Assembly (NCBI GenBank): GCA_019217005.1
Contig: JAHBNG010000018.1
Location: 1 to 64,000 of the forward strand
Reading direction: 5' to 3'
Source of the DNA: Chloroflexi bacterium TSY
GTDB taxonomy: Bacteria > Chloroflexota > Anaerolineae > Caldilineales > Caldilineaceae
Length of the DNA stretch: 64,000 nucleotides
Part shown: one piece after another, positions 37,245-46,068 of the stretch
How positions within the stretch are numbered: position 1 is the stretch's first letter
Layout of the letters: each line of letters starts with the position of its first letter
Made by a program: the position numbers and the translations under genes
The notes under the pieces: model-generated
Database searches by the model: none
Seen by the model: the letters and a program-made list of their open reading frames with translations, nothing else
Told to the model about the DNA's origin: nothing

Positions 37245-38732
37245 ATGCAACATCGTGGCAGAATGAGCCGTCGCCAATTTCTTGCCCTGGCTGGTGCATC
37301 GAGCGCAACAGTGGCTTTGCTTGCGGCATGCCCTGCACAGGGACCAACCGCATCTGACGGTGGTGAAGCAATGGAGGAAGTTGAGATTGAGTTTTTGGCC
37401 TGGGGTGATGTCGCCGATGATCCTGCATGGGCAACTCTGCGGGACAACTTTAATGGTCAAGACAATAGGATTACTGTCAACGTGACAGGTGTACCCGATC
37501 CAGGCAGCAACTTCTATACGAAGCTACAAACCATGTTTGCCGGCGGCACGCCACCCAACATTGCATCCTTCCAAGGCTGGGAATGGCAAACCTATGCCGA
37601 CCGAGATCTGCTTGCACCGATTGATGAATGGGTTGCCGACGCAGGGATGGAATACATGTACCCCGAGGCCAACACCATCGAGGTCAGTACCAAGCGCAAT
37701 GGTAGCCGCTATCTAATCCCGCTCCAGATGGCAACCATGGTCATGTTCTATGCCAAGAAGCCATTTGACGAGGCAGGTATCGACTATCCAACAGATGATT
37801 GGACGATGGAGGATTTCCTAGAGACAGCTGGGGGTGGTTCATTTTAGCTGGATAGATAGGTTTACACTTTTAGAAACAGAAAGAACGTTTATATTCTCTG
37901 ATTTCGCCGGTTCTCAGAGAGAAAACGGTCTCATATAGATTTTTGTCTATATATCAAAAGTGTAAACCTAATTTTGAACCACCCCGACAGCTGAAGCATT
38001 AACTGATACCAGTGGTGATAGCAAGATGTTTGGCTATCAAGCCAATGGAAATTGGGTGCGCGATATTCACTGGATCCGAGCGGCAGGTGCACAAGAATTT
38101 GATGAATTGGTTGATCCGAAAACGGCTATGTTTGATGATCCCATAATCATTGAAACCGTCCAGCTCTTTGCCCAAGACGTTTACTTTAAGATGGGTATTT
38201 CGCCAACAGCTGCCGACATGGAAGGAGGGGCGAACACCATCGATACGGGCAACGCGGCCATGAAATATGAGGGGGCTTGGTACTTTGGTCGCTTGGATAG
38301 TCCTTCTTTACGCGAAGAGGGCAAGGAAGTTGATTTCGATGTTGTGATGATGCCACAAGGCGCTGATGGTTCTCGTCCCCACCGCGGTTGGTCAGAGGGT
38401 GTTGCCGTACCAGCGACAGACAAAGCCGAAGCAGGTTGGGCGTTTGCCAGCTACATGGGTGGTTTGGAAGGCAATAAAGTATTCTCTGAATTAACGGGGC
38501 GTCTCCCCAACAGTTCGGAGTGGAAAACGGGGCGGCTTTCTTAGAAGCTTTCTCGACTTCAGAGGTCGATGTAATTGGTGGGGTCACCCGCACTCAGATG
38601 TGGACAGAGGTTGTCAAGCCTGTTGGTTATGATGCGTTAACGAATAACAGCGCAACGGCTGCCGAGGTGATGCCCGCAGTGAACGAAGGTGTGCAAGCCT
38701 TGCTGGATGATTACTGGGCTGCCCAAGGGTGA
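37245..38732 (+). pseudogene. ABC sugar transporter solute-binding lipoprotein, MITE-interrupted and frameshifted
   Basis: Starts at ATG 37245 behind AGAAGGAGAA. The N-terminus has a twin-arginine motif (SRRQFLALAG) and a lipobox (LLAAC), then a family 1 extracellular solute-binding fold (EIEFLAWGDVADDPAW, FAGGTPPNIASFQGWEW). A 156-bp MITE lies after codon DFLETA. Removing it with one GACAGCT restores DFLETAEALTDTSGDS in frame. A second defect, a frameshift near 38515, separates the last ~70 residues (GAAFLEAFSTSEVDVIGGV ... DDYWAAQG). The intact protein would have delivered an oligosaccharide to the permeases downstream. Two independent lesions argue for a real pseudogene. Confidence 0.88.
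37830..37985. mobile_element. 156-bp MITE inside the solute-binding protein gene (copy 3)
   Basis: Flanked by GACAGCT on both sides. Exact removal restores the host reading frame, which proves the element borders and the 7-bp duplication. Confidence 0.95.
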
Positions 38733-38744
38733 CGAATCAAATGA

Positions 38745-38780
38745 TTAAAATAGGGGCAGCATACGCTGCCCCTATTTTAA
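38745..38780 (+). terminator. Strong intrinsic terminator
   Basis: A perfect 16-bp stem, TTAAAATAGGGGCAGC and its complement, around ATAC. The AT-rich base of the stem provides T tracts in both directions. It lies 13 bases after the solute-binding protein stop and probably tunes expression of that gene relative to the permeases. Confidence 0.85.
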
Positions 38781-38787
38781 TCGAGTT

Positions 38788-38875
38788 AGAACCTATCCGC
38801 AAAGTGGTTGTGAGTCCCACTAATTCCTCAAGCGAAAATACATTGCCGCAGACCTTTTCGGATAAGTACTGATAC
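38788..38875. repeat. Small palindrome, family R4 (copy 3)
   Basis: GAACCTATCCGCAAAGTGGT ... TTTTCGGATAAGTACTGATA, as at 16883-16968. It is followed at 38895-38965 by an imperfect inverted repeat (GGGATTAGGGA and TCCCTAATCCC). No gene between 38781 and 39023. Confidence 0.6.
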
Positions 38876-39023
38876 TGAAATCAGCTTCAAAATCAGAGTT
38901 TTGGGATTAGGGATAAGTGACTGGTTTTCCCTAGTCCCTAATCGCCAATCCCTAATCCCTCTAAAGCTCAGGATCTCATGTTGAACCGAGTATAGAATTT
39001 CTTATGGAATAGAGAGGAAATTT

Positions 39024-39941
39024 GTGACAGCAAGAATAGCCATTCAAAAAAGACGTTCCTTTTACACGATCCTCAACAGCGAATGGCTGGCGGGGTATCT
39101 TTTTGCATCACCCTTTATCCTGGGTTTCTTGATTTTCTTTGCCTTTCCGATGATCTATTCAGCTTGGCTCGCTTTTCACGATTGGGATCTTTTGTCGCCA
39201 CCGCGTTATGTGGGGTTGACAAATTTTGTCAAAATATTCGAAGATCCGCTGGCGAACTTGAGTCTCTATAACAGTGCATTTTACACAATTATTGCTGTCC
39301 CGGCTCAGTTGGTTATCTCCTTCACATTGGCATTAGCTTTAACGCAGCCCGTTCTCTTTCGTGATTTCTACCGGGCGATTTTTTATCTGCCCATCATTGT
39401 TCCGTTGGTGGCATGGGCTGTGGTTTGGCAACGAATGTTTCATATCGACTACGGCATGTTCAATATTGTACTGAGTTGGTTTGGCGTTGAGCCACGAGCT
39501 TGGCTTTCAACTACCGAACTCGCCAAGCCGGCCATGATCATTATGTCTCTTTGGTACATCGGTCGCCAGATGGTTATCTTCATTGCTGGGCTCACGAGTA
39601 TTCCACCAGCCCTGCTCGAGGCAGCCAGTATCGATGGCGCCAATGGATTTCGGCGTATTACACGCATTGTCGTCCCGCTAATGACGCCGTTCATTTTTTA
39701 CAATATGGTCATTGCGATTGTGAACTCATTCCAAAGCTTTGTTCCCGCTGCGATTATGACAGAAGGAGGACCAGAGAATTCGACCCTCTTTGCTGTTTAT
39801 TATATTTGGCGCCAGGGTTTCCAATTCTTTAATATGGGATATGCCTCCACGTTGGCTTGGGAATTCTTCATTATCGTCGTTGGTTTTACGGTCGCTCAGT
39901 TTTATATTTCGCGCCGATGGGTCTATTACGAGTCAGACTAA
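39024..39941 (+). CDS. Sugar ABC transporter permease (MalF/UgpA type)
   Basis: A 305-residue MetI-fold permease with six membrane helices, beginning YLFASPFILGFLIFFAFPMIYSAWLAFHDW. The EAA loop that contacts the ATPase is ALLEAASIDGANGFRRITRIVVPLMTPF (~195-222). It is intact, unlike its partner genes. AGAGAGGAAATTT precedes the GTG start at 39024. With its binding protein and second permease broken, it probably no longer works in transport. Confidence 0.9.
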   Translation: MTARIAIQKRRSFYTILNSEWLAGYLFASPFILGFLIFFAFPMIYSAWLAFHDWDLLSPPRYVGLTNFVKIFEDPLANLSLYNSAFYTIIAVPAQLVISFTLALALTQPVLFRDFYRAIFYLPIIVPLVAWAVVWQRMFHIDYGMFNIVLSWFGVEPRAWLSTTELAKPAMIIMSLWYIGRQMVIFIAGLTSIPPALLEAASIDGANGFRRITRIVVPLMTPFIFYNMVIAIVNSFQSFVPAAIMTEGGPENSTLFAVYYIWRQGFQFFNMGYASTLAWEFFIIVVGFTVAQFYISRRWVYYESD

Positions 39942-39949
39942 TTCATACA

Positions 39950-40036
39950 CAGCAGACCGCAATCGTTAGATTCTTCACTCCGTTGGTGCGATGCACCCAC
40001 TAGGTGAGTGGAATGATACGATTGCGGTGTGCTGAT
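39950..40036. repeat. Palindromic repeat, family R2 (copy 2)
   Basis: CAGCAGACCGCAATCGTTAG ... CGATTGCGGTGTGCTGA, with the TAGATTCTTCACT centre shared with 4769-4841. It ends four bases before the target duplication of the IS1595 element. Confidence 0.7.
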
Positions 40037-40047
40037 ACAGGCTTTTG

Positions 40048-41083
40048 GGCTCATATATGAAAGTAGGTGAAAAGTATGTAAAATAGGGAAAGAGGTCAAT
40101 GAGAAAAAAGAAAAGAGAAAAAGAGCCATGAAAATGCGATATCCGATCCAAGAACTGATGAGCGAAGAAGGCTGTTATGAGAGATTGTTAGAGATCTTGC
40201 ATCCAGAAGGGATGCAATGTCCAGATGGACATAGATTGCCAGAAGGGCAAGCGCCTCACAGTCGAGAGCGAGCCCCGGTGAATAAGTACAGATGCCGAGA
40301 ATGCGGCAAAGTATACGATGCCTTTACGAATACAGTCTGGTCTGGAACGCATTACAATTGTGTGACGATAGTCTTAGTGATGCGAGGCATCATTCAAGGG
40401 ACACCAACGCTGCATCTATCAGAGGAACTGTCTCTGAACTATAGTACGTTGTTGGAGCGTCGCCATCGGATCCAGAATACGGCGTTGCTCCAAGCCGCAG
40501 CCGCTTCCCCCTTTTTCGCGATTCTGTAGCTGAAGCCGATGAACTGTACCAGAATGCAGGAGAGAAAGGCGATTACCATCCCGATCCAGATGACCCGCCC
40601 AGACCTCGAGCCAACAAGCGCCGTGGACGAGGGACGATGGAGAACGACCGACCACCGATTCTGGGCGTTGTGGGACGAACCTCTGGCCAAGTCCAGTTCA
40701 CGGTCTGTGACAACACACAACAAGCAACCATTGTTCCTTTAGTTGTTGCTTGCTCTCTCCCTGGCACCACTCTCTATACCGACGAGTGCAACGCCTACAA
40801 TCCCATTGTGGAGACTGGTCGCTCTCATGCCACTGTTTGTCACTCCCGGTACGAATGGGCTCGCGATGATGATGGCGACGGCATTCGGGAAGTTCACTGC
40901 AACACCATGGAAGGCATTTGGACTGGTCTACGCAATTTTCTGCGTCCCTTTCGGGGTGTTCATAAACGTTATCTTGCCCAATATGTTGCCATCTTTGAAT
41001 GGACTCACAATCTCAAATTCGTCAATGACTCCTTTCTTCGCTCTCTCATTGACTCCCATTTCACCTATTTTCATTCATGAGCC
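40048..41083 (+). mobile_element. IS1595-family insertion sequence
   Basis: 1036 bp, with inverted ends GGCTCATATATGAAAGTAGG and the imperfect complement, flanked by the 8-bp duplication GGCTTTTG (40040-40047 and 41084-41091). Eight-base duplications are typical of IS1595. It lies between the two permease genes of the sugar transporter and interrupts operon continuity. Confidence 0.88.
40128..41080 (+). pseudogene. IS1595 (ISXO2-like) transposase, one frameshift
   Basis: The N-terminal zinc ribbon (residues ~35-66, MQCPDGHR ... KYRCRECGKVYDAFT) is typical of IS1595. The DDE domain begins VAEADELYQNAGEKGD, where the first Asp lies, followed by LGVVGRTSGQVQF, LYTDECNAYNPI (second Asp) and HCNTMEGIWTGLRNFLRPFRGVHKRYL (final acidic residue with the N-x-x-E pattern). 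A -1 shift in a C5T5 run at about 40507-40516 separates the ribbon from the catalytic domain. It could be an indel error or a decayed gene. Confidence 0.82.
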
Positions 41084-41216
41084 GGCTTTTGTAACTGTTG
41101 AGATTTGGAGTGCAAAATGCCGGGTATTTTGCGTGTCGAACCAACCTCATTCGTATATGATTCAATATTGCGTCGAATTCACCCCTGACATAGAAAAATC
41201 TCTGGCACTTATACTT

Positions 41217-41476
41217 TGCTCTGTATGAAAACCGTAGTTTGTTCTCTCTGGTAGAGCTCTCGAAAACTACGTATGGTGACATTTGTCACCTTGGTCCCTG
41301 ATTTTGGGTGTTCAAACCCTATACAAGCGAGTCCTTAGAACACCTCTGAGGGTCTGTTAGCGTCAAAAAGGTTACAACATGACAAATTTGAGGTGCGAAC
41401 CCTCTACAAACCCTTGAAATTGTCAATTAGGGTGACAAATGTCACTATTACGGTTTTCATCACAATCGCAGTATAG
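41217..41476. repeat. Palindromic repeat, family R6 (long form)
   Basis: Outer parts GCTCTGTATGAAAACCGTAG ... GGTTTTCATCACAATCGCAG match the short form at 25336-25415. The extra interior is bounded by GGTGACATTTGTCACC and GGTGACAAATGTCAC, themselves palindromic, so a second element may have inserted into the first. There is no gene in 41092-41500. Confidence 0.6.
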
Positions 41477-41500
41477 ACATACATTATTCATTAGTTAACT

Positions 41501-42611
41501 ATGACAATAGAAACCGATGTATCACAAGTTCAGTTGAATAGACGTGTATCCATCGAAAGACGAAAAGTATCGGAATTGAGCCAACTCGTTGTGCTTCAGC
41601 TGGTTTTGACCGTTGTTCTCGTGCTTTTTGCGGTCCCGCTACTGTGGATGCTTTTTTCATCCCTTAAAGCATCGACGGAAGTATTCCAAGTTTCATGGAT
41701 ACCAGAGCGTCCTCGCTGGCAGAACTACGTCGACGTATTTGAATTTGTTCCATTTGGGCGCTTTTTATTTAATAGCGCAATTGTGGTGATCTTTGCCGTG
41801 ATTGGAACAGTCATATCATCTGCATTGGTAGCCTCAGTAGATCCAAATTTCAGGTTTTGAGAGAGAATTCTGGCTAAACAGTTGACATAAATACAAATTT
41901 GCCGGTCGATATCTAGTTTTTGCGTTAGATTTGGGCGATTTTCAGATATGAAATAGGTTGTTTTCTGTAACCGAAATCTGAATAAATGACTCCAAAATCC
42001 CTGCAATCTCGACTGAAAATAGCCAAAAACGCCAAATTTGGATCTACTGAGCCTATAGTTTTGCTCGACTTCGCTGGCCGGGTCGGGATTTCTGGTTTGG
42101 TCTTCTCATTGCGACAATGATGCTACCCGAAGTCGTAACGCTGATACCGCGCTTCGTAATCTTCCGCGAGCTTAAGTGGCTCAATACGTTGTTACCCCTT
42201 GTTGTACCCTACTGGTTTGCAGCAACCCCCCTGTATGTGTTCTTGATGCGTCAATTCTTCCGCGGTCTACCGATGGAATTAGATGAAGCAGCTTGGATCG
42301 ATGGTGCGAATCGCCTACAAATTCTCTTTCGAGTGCTTCTTCCGCTCGCAACACCAGTTATTGCGACAGTGGCTGTCTTTTCTATGTTGCAGCACTATCA
42401 AGATTTCCTCAACCCGCTGATCTTCTTAAACTCAATTGAAAATTATACCGTTCCACTTGGTGTCGCCTATTTCAACGATTCGGACGCAGCACGGACAGAA
42501 TTGATATTTGCCGCCGCAACAGTGATGGTGACCCCAATGGTCATTCTCTTTGTCTCTGCCCAACGTTTCTTTGTCCAGGGAATTGCCATGACTGGATTTG
42601 GGGGGTGGTAA
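41501..42611 (+). pseudogene. Sugar ABC transporter permease (MalG type), MITE-interrupted
   Basis: Two blocks of one MetI-fold permease. 41501-41833 covers the first helices (VVLFAVPLLWMLFSSLKASTEVF ... GTVISSALVA). 42051-42611 covers the rest, with the EAA loop ELDEAAWIDGANRLQILFRVLLPLATPVI. Deleting the 217-bp MITE together with one GCC gives SSALVAYSFARLRWPGRDF in frame and a normal protein of about 296 residues. The insertion is the only defect seen. With the lesions in the binding protein it marks this transporter as lost. Confidence 0.92.
41834..42050. mobile_element. 217-bp MITE inside the permease gene (copy 3, inverted)
   Basis: Flanked by GCC on both sides, same length as copies at 28287 and 36900 but in reverse orientation. 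Exact excision restores the permease frame. Confidence 0.95.
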
Positions 42612-42689
42612 GCAGATTGACAAATCCATCTATCGCGATATAGAATGATCTTTAGGTGTGCGTACAATGTGCTTTGAAGGGTGCCTCTT

Positions 42690-42989
42690 ATGAACTATAT
42701 GCCACAAATCATTCCCATTACAGATATGCGTCGTAGTCAACCGCTCATGCTAGAGAAGCTAAGTAACGGACCTGTTTACCTCACCCAGCGTGGTCGAGCT
42801 GCAGCAGTAATGCTCTCTCCAAGCCACTGGGAAGATATGAACGAGCAGATGGACGATCTCCTCTGTGCGGTGGAGGCGCTCAAGGCCAAGCTTGCCATTG
42901 CGATTGGTGAGGAAGAGGTAGAAGATTTTTCGCGTGACGAACTGGATGACGAGGAAGTAGCGTTAAATGGCCTATCGGCTGCGGCGTAG
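42690..42989 (+). CDS. Phd/YefM-type antitoxin
   Basis: A 99-residue protein with the Phd/YefM fold: IIPITDMRRSQPLMLEKLSNGPVYLTQRGRAAAVMLSPSHWEDMNEQMDDL, an N-terminal DNA-binding and dimerisation part. An acidic C-terminal tail (GEEEVEDFSRDELDDEEVAL) would neutralise the toxin. ATG 42690 was chosen; GTG 42681 is an alternative. It overlaps the toxin gene by 23 bases, the usual coupling for such pairs, and would autoregulate the operon. Confidence 0.88.
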   Translation: MNYMPQIIPITDMRRSQPLMLEKLSNGPVYLTQRGRAAAVMLSPSHWEDMNEQMDDLLCAVEALKAKLAIAIGEEEVEDFSRDELDDEEVALNGLSAAA

Positions 42990-43236
42990 TAAAGTTGTCA
43001 AACGACAGATTGATCGCTTACCTGGCAATGTTCGGCAACGCGTGCGTCAGGTGATTCGAGACCTGGCAAAGAATCCTCGCCCTGATTATGCAGAAGAGTT
43101 GAGGGAAACTCTCGAAGGTTGCTACAAAATCAAGATTGATAATTGGCGCATCATTTATGAACCAGACGATGACTTAGAAATTATCATGGTGCTGAGGGTC
43201 ATGCGGAGAGGTTCCAAAACGTACGAAGGATTGTGA
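42967..43236 (+). CDS. RelE/ParE-family toxin
   Basis: An 89-residue protein: YRLRRSKVVKRQIDRLPGNVRQRVRQVIRDLAKNPRP ... GCYKIKIDNWRIIYEPDDDLEIIMVLRVMRRGSKTYEGL. The helix-pair start and the W-R-I-I-Y strand are typical of RelE/ParE. Basic residues in the last strand (RVMRRGSKTY) match ribosome-dependent RNases of the RelE branch, though ParE-type gyrase inhibition cannot be excluded. Paired with the overlapping antitoxin upstream. Confidence 0.88.
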   Translation: MAYRLRRSKVVKRQIDRLPGNVRQRVRQVIRDLAKNPRPDYAEELRETLEGCYKIKIDNWRIIYEPDDDLEIIMVLRVMRRGSKTYEGL

Positions 43237-43358
43237 GAGGATTTCAAGCTTAACCCACCTCCAACTCGTCCCCAATCTGTCGTTGTGTTCAGTCACTACG
43301 GAATGCAGTGGAACCAACAAATGACAAAAAATATAGTAAATGAATAATAGGGTTGACA

Positions 43359-44855
43359 ATGCGTATTCTTTATATCGATATCGATTCTCTTCGCCCTGAT
43401 CATCTCTCTTGTTATGGTTACCATCGCAAAACCTCGCCCAATATTGATGCTCTGGCAGCCGAAGGGGTTCGCTTCTCCAATTTTTATGCAACAGACACAC
43501 CTTGTTTGCCTAGCCGAACCGCGCTCTTTAGTGGTCGTTTTGGCACTTGTACGGGCGTCATCAATCATGGAGGCGTCTATGCGGATATGCCTTTACAGGG
43601 ATCAGAACGCGGATTCCGTTCGGAACAGTCTTGGAACAGCTTGGGCAGCGTCATGCGGCGCGCTGGCTATCATGCGGCAAGCATCAGCCCATTTCCTCGA
43701 CGTCACTCTGCGTATCAAGTTTGGAATGGCTTTACGGAAACTTATGACACCGGTGGTGGCGGGCTAGAAAATGCAGATGAAATGTATCCCCCTATCCAGC
43801 GCTGGCTTCAGGCCAATGGGTCGAACGAAAATTGGTTCTTGCACGTCAATTTTTGGGATCCTCATACACCCTACGATCATCCAGAAGGGCATGGCAATCC
43901 CTTTGCAAACGAGCCAATCGGAGATTGGATTACACAAGAGATGATCGATCAACAAAATGCCAGCTTTGGTCCCCATAGTGCGACGGAGGTGGCAGGATAC
44001 TCAGACCAGCTACCAGACCGTTGGACTATGGGTGTTGGCCATATCAAAACTTTGGACGATGCTAAGGCGCATTTGGATGGTTATGATACGGGCATTCATT
44101 ATGCCGATTATTACGTGGGTAAGCTGGTTCAAGCTCTCAAAGACCTAGGAATCTACGAGGAAACGGCGATTCTGATCAGCGCCGATCACGGTGAAAATCA
44201 AGGTGAACTCAATGTCTGGGGTGATCACCAGACGGCAGATCATATCTGTAATCGGGTTCCGCTTGTAGTGCGTTGGCCTAGTGTCACGGATGAACAGGCC
44301 GGACACGAACGAACCGGATTTCACTATAACATCGACCTGGCAGTGACACTGGTTGAGATGATAGATGGCCAGATTCCCCCGACATGGAATGGCAGAAGTT
44401 TTGCATCCGCACTGAGCGGTCCAGAAGTTCCTGGCCTAACGTGTTGGGATTACCTGGTTCTCAGCCAGGGTGCATGGAGTTGCCAGCGTAGTGCACGGTG
44501 GGACAAATATATCCTGATCCGCACCTATCATACCGGCCTCAAAGAATTCCCGGCCTATATGCTCTTTGACCTGGAAATCGATCCGCATGAGACGACCAAT
44601 TTAGCGGCAAAACACCCAGATCTATTGGGGCATGGGTTACGTTTGCTCGACGAATGGATGGCGGAACGAATGAACGACGGTCTGCGCGGCGATCCGTTCT
44701 GGGGTGTGATTGCAGAGGGCGGCCCGCTCCATGCCAATGAACGTGGACAACAGTGGGCAGGCTATCTTGAGCGGTTACGCTCAACTGGACGCAGCCATCA
44801 TGCGGAAAGACTTACCAGATTCGGTGGTCGTCCGCTGACGAGCGGGTTGGAGTAA
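43359..44855 (+). CDS. Formylglycine-dependent sulfatase
   Basis: 498 residues of the alkaline phosphatase superfamily. The N-terminus ILYIDIDSLRPDHLSCYGYHRKTSPNIDALAAEG carries the metal Asp pair. TPCLPSRTALFSGR contains the C-x-P-S-R motif whose Cys is converted to formylglycine. ISADHGENQGE (~265) adds further metal ligands. No signal peptide is visible, so it may be cytoplasmic. The converting enzyme is not in the window. Position behind a sugar transporter suggests a role in sulfated glycan breakdown (inference). ATG 43359 was preferred to TTG 43353. Confidence 0.88.
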   Translation: MRILYIDIDSLRPDHLSCYGYHRKTSPNIDALAAEGVRFSNFYATDTPCLPSRTALFSGRFGTCTGVINHGGVYADMPLQGSERGFRSEQSWNSLGSVMRRAGYHAASISPFPRRHSAYQVWNGFTETYDTGGGGLENADEMYPPIQRWLQANGSNENWFLHVNFWDPHTPYDHPEGHGNPFANEPIGDWITQEMIDQQNASFGPHSATEVAGYSDQLPDRWTMGVGHIKTLDDAKAHLDGYDTGIHYADYYVGKLVQALKDLGIYEETAILISADHGENQGELNVWGDHQTADHICNRVPLVVRWPSVTDEQAGHERTGFHYNIDLAVTLVEMIDGQIPPTWNGRSFASALSGPEVPGLTCWDYLVLSQGAWSCQRSARWDKYILIRTYHTGLKEFPAYMLFDLEIDPHETTNLAAKHPDLLGHGLRLLDEWMAERMNDGLRGDPFWGVIAEGGPLHANERGQQWAGYLERLRSTGRSHHAERLTRFGGRPLTSGLE

Positions 44856-44895
44856 ACTCGTATCGATGATAAGATGGATAATATTTGGGAAACTC

Positions 44896-44977
44896 GGGAG
44901 TGTGTCCCAAAGTGTGTAAACGGACGCCACTCAGTCAGAGGGTCGGCTGCATTTAGATACTTTGTGGTACACGCTCC
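44896..44977. repeat. Palindromic repeat, family R1 (copy 3)
   Basis: A more diverged copy of 1268-1347 (GGGAGTGTGTCCCAAAGTGT ... CTTTGTGGTACACGCTCC) between the sulfatase and the dehydrogenase genes. Confidence 0.75.
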
Positions 44978-45010
44978 AAAACCTCAGACAAGCAGGATCA
45001 CTACACAATT

Positions 45011-45988
45011 ATGTCACTTGACAAATTAACTCATATTTGGCTCGAAGCTCAACCGATTTCCGATATAGGAAATCTCGTCCCTTCTGATATACAACTTATT
45101 GTACGTGACGATCCTGACGAATCACCTTTTGCCTCTGCGCATCCAGCGCAGGCAATTTTAGCATCGTCGTTAATTCGATATGATGGCGACTTTTACGATC
45201 AATTGCCCAATCTACGCATGGTCTGTCGTACAGGTATTGGCATCGACAACCTAGATCTAGATGCTGCTACAGAACGGGGAATCGTTTGTTGTCATACCCC
45301 CGATGGTCCCACCCAATCAACAGCTGAACATGCTGTTGCCCTCATGTTGGGTGTGATGCGGCGACTCAAAAAGGGAAATGACAACCTGTCTGCTGGTCAA
45401 TGGGGACCGCGGGTCGGAATGATGATCGGTACAGAAATAGATGGCAAAACGCTTGGATTGGTGGGGTTGGGGCGGATTGGGCGCAAAGTGGCACAAATCT
45501 GTCGGCTGGGGTTGAATATGCGCGTGGTGGGACACGATCCATATGTGACAGCAGAGCAAGCTTCTGGATTTGGCGTAGATTTCCTGGAATTGGATGACGT
45601 AGTGGCACAGGCAGACGTCTTGAGCATACACGCTCCTGCCACGCCTGATACGTACCATCTGGTGAACAGTGAAAGGATTGCCCAAATGAAGGATGGGGCA
45701 TATCTGATCAACGTCTCACGGGGACCGCTTGTTGACGCGGATGCTCTACTCAAGGCAGTTGATAGCGGTAAAATCACTGCCTCAGGTATCGACGTCTTCG
45801 AACCTGAGCCACCAGAATTGGATTCACGGTTGCGTAACCATCCGAACATTCTTGCCACGCCTCATATTGCAGGTGTCACGGTGGAAAGTCGGACGCGGAT
45901 GGAACGCATGGCAATTGAACGTGTGCTTGCCTTTTTCCGTGGGGAACGCCCTGAAAACCTGGTGAATCCAGCCGTCCTTGAGCGTTAG
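45011..45988 (+). CDS. D-isomer-specific 2-hydroxyacid dehydrogenase (SerA-like)
   Basis: 325 residues. The catalytic domain has VCRTGIGIDNLDLDAATERGI with the substrate-binding Arg/Gly-Ile-Gly loop. The Rossmann motif is GKTLGLVGLGRIGRKVAQICRLG (~140-165), followed by DEL-type NVSRGPLVDADAL (catalytic Arg), FEPEPPE (Glu) and TPHIAGVTVESRTRM (His). It uses NAD(P)H. It could be phosphoglycerate dehydrogenase or a related catabolic enzyme; it lacks an ACT domain. Confidence 0.88.
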   Translation: MSLDKLTHIWLEAQPISDIGNLVPSDIQLIVRDDPDESPFASAHPAQAILASSLIRYDGDFYDQLPNLRMVCRTGIGIDNLDLDAATERGIVCCHTPDGPTQSTAEHAVALMLGVMRRLKKGNDNLSAGQWGPRVGMMIGTEIDGKTLGLVGLGRIGRKVAQICRLGLNMRVVGHDPYVTAEQASGFGVDFLELDDVVAQADVLSIHAPATPDTYHLVNSERIAQMKDGAYLINVSRGPLVDADALLKAVDSGKITASGIDVFEPEPPELDSRLRNHPNILATPHIAGVTVESRTRMERMAIERVLAFFRGERPENLVNPAVLER

Positions 45989-46068
45989 GAACAAGCAGCT
46001 TCTACTTTTCTAATCCTGATCATCCTGTCAATCTATGCATGCTTATATTTTTTAAACCCCTTTAATCA

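Noticed and set aside
40500..40520. Programmed -1 frameshift in the IS1595 transposase
   Set aside because: The C5T5 run is slippery, but IS1595 transposases are normally single-frame; an indel is more likely.
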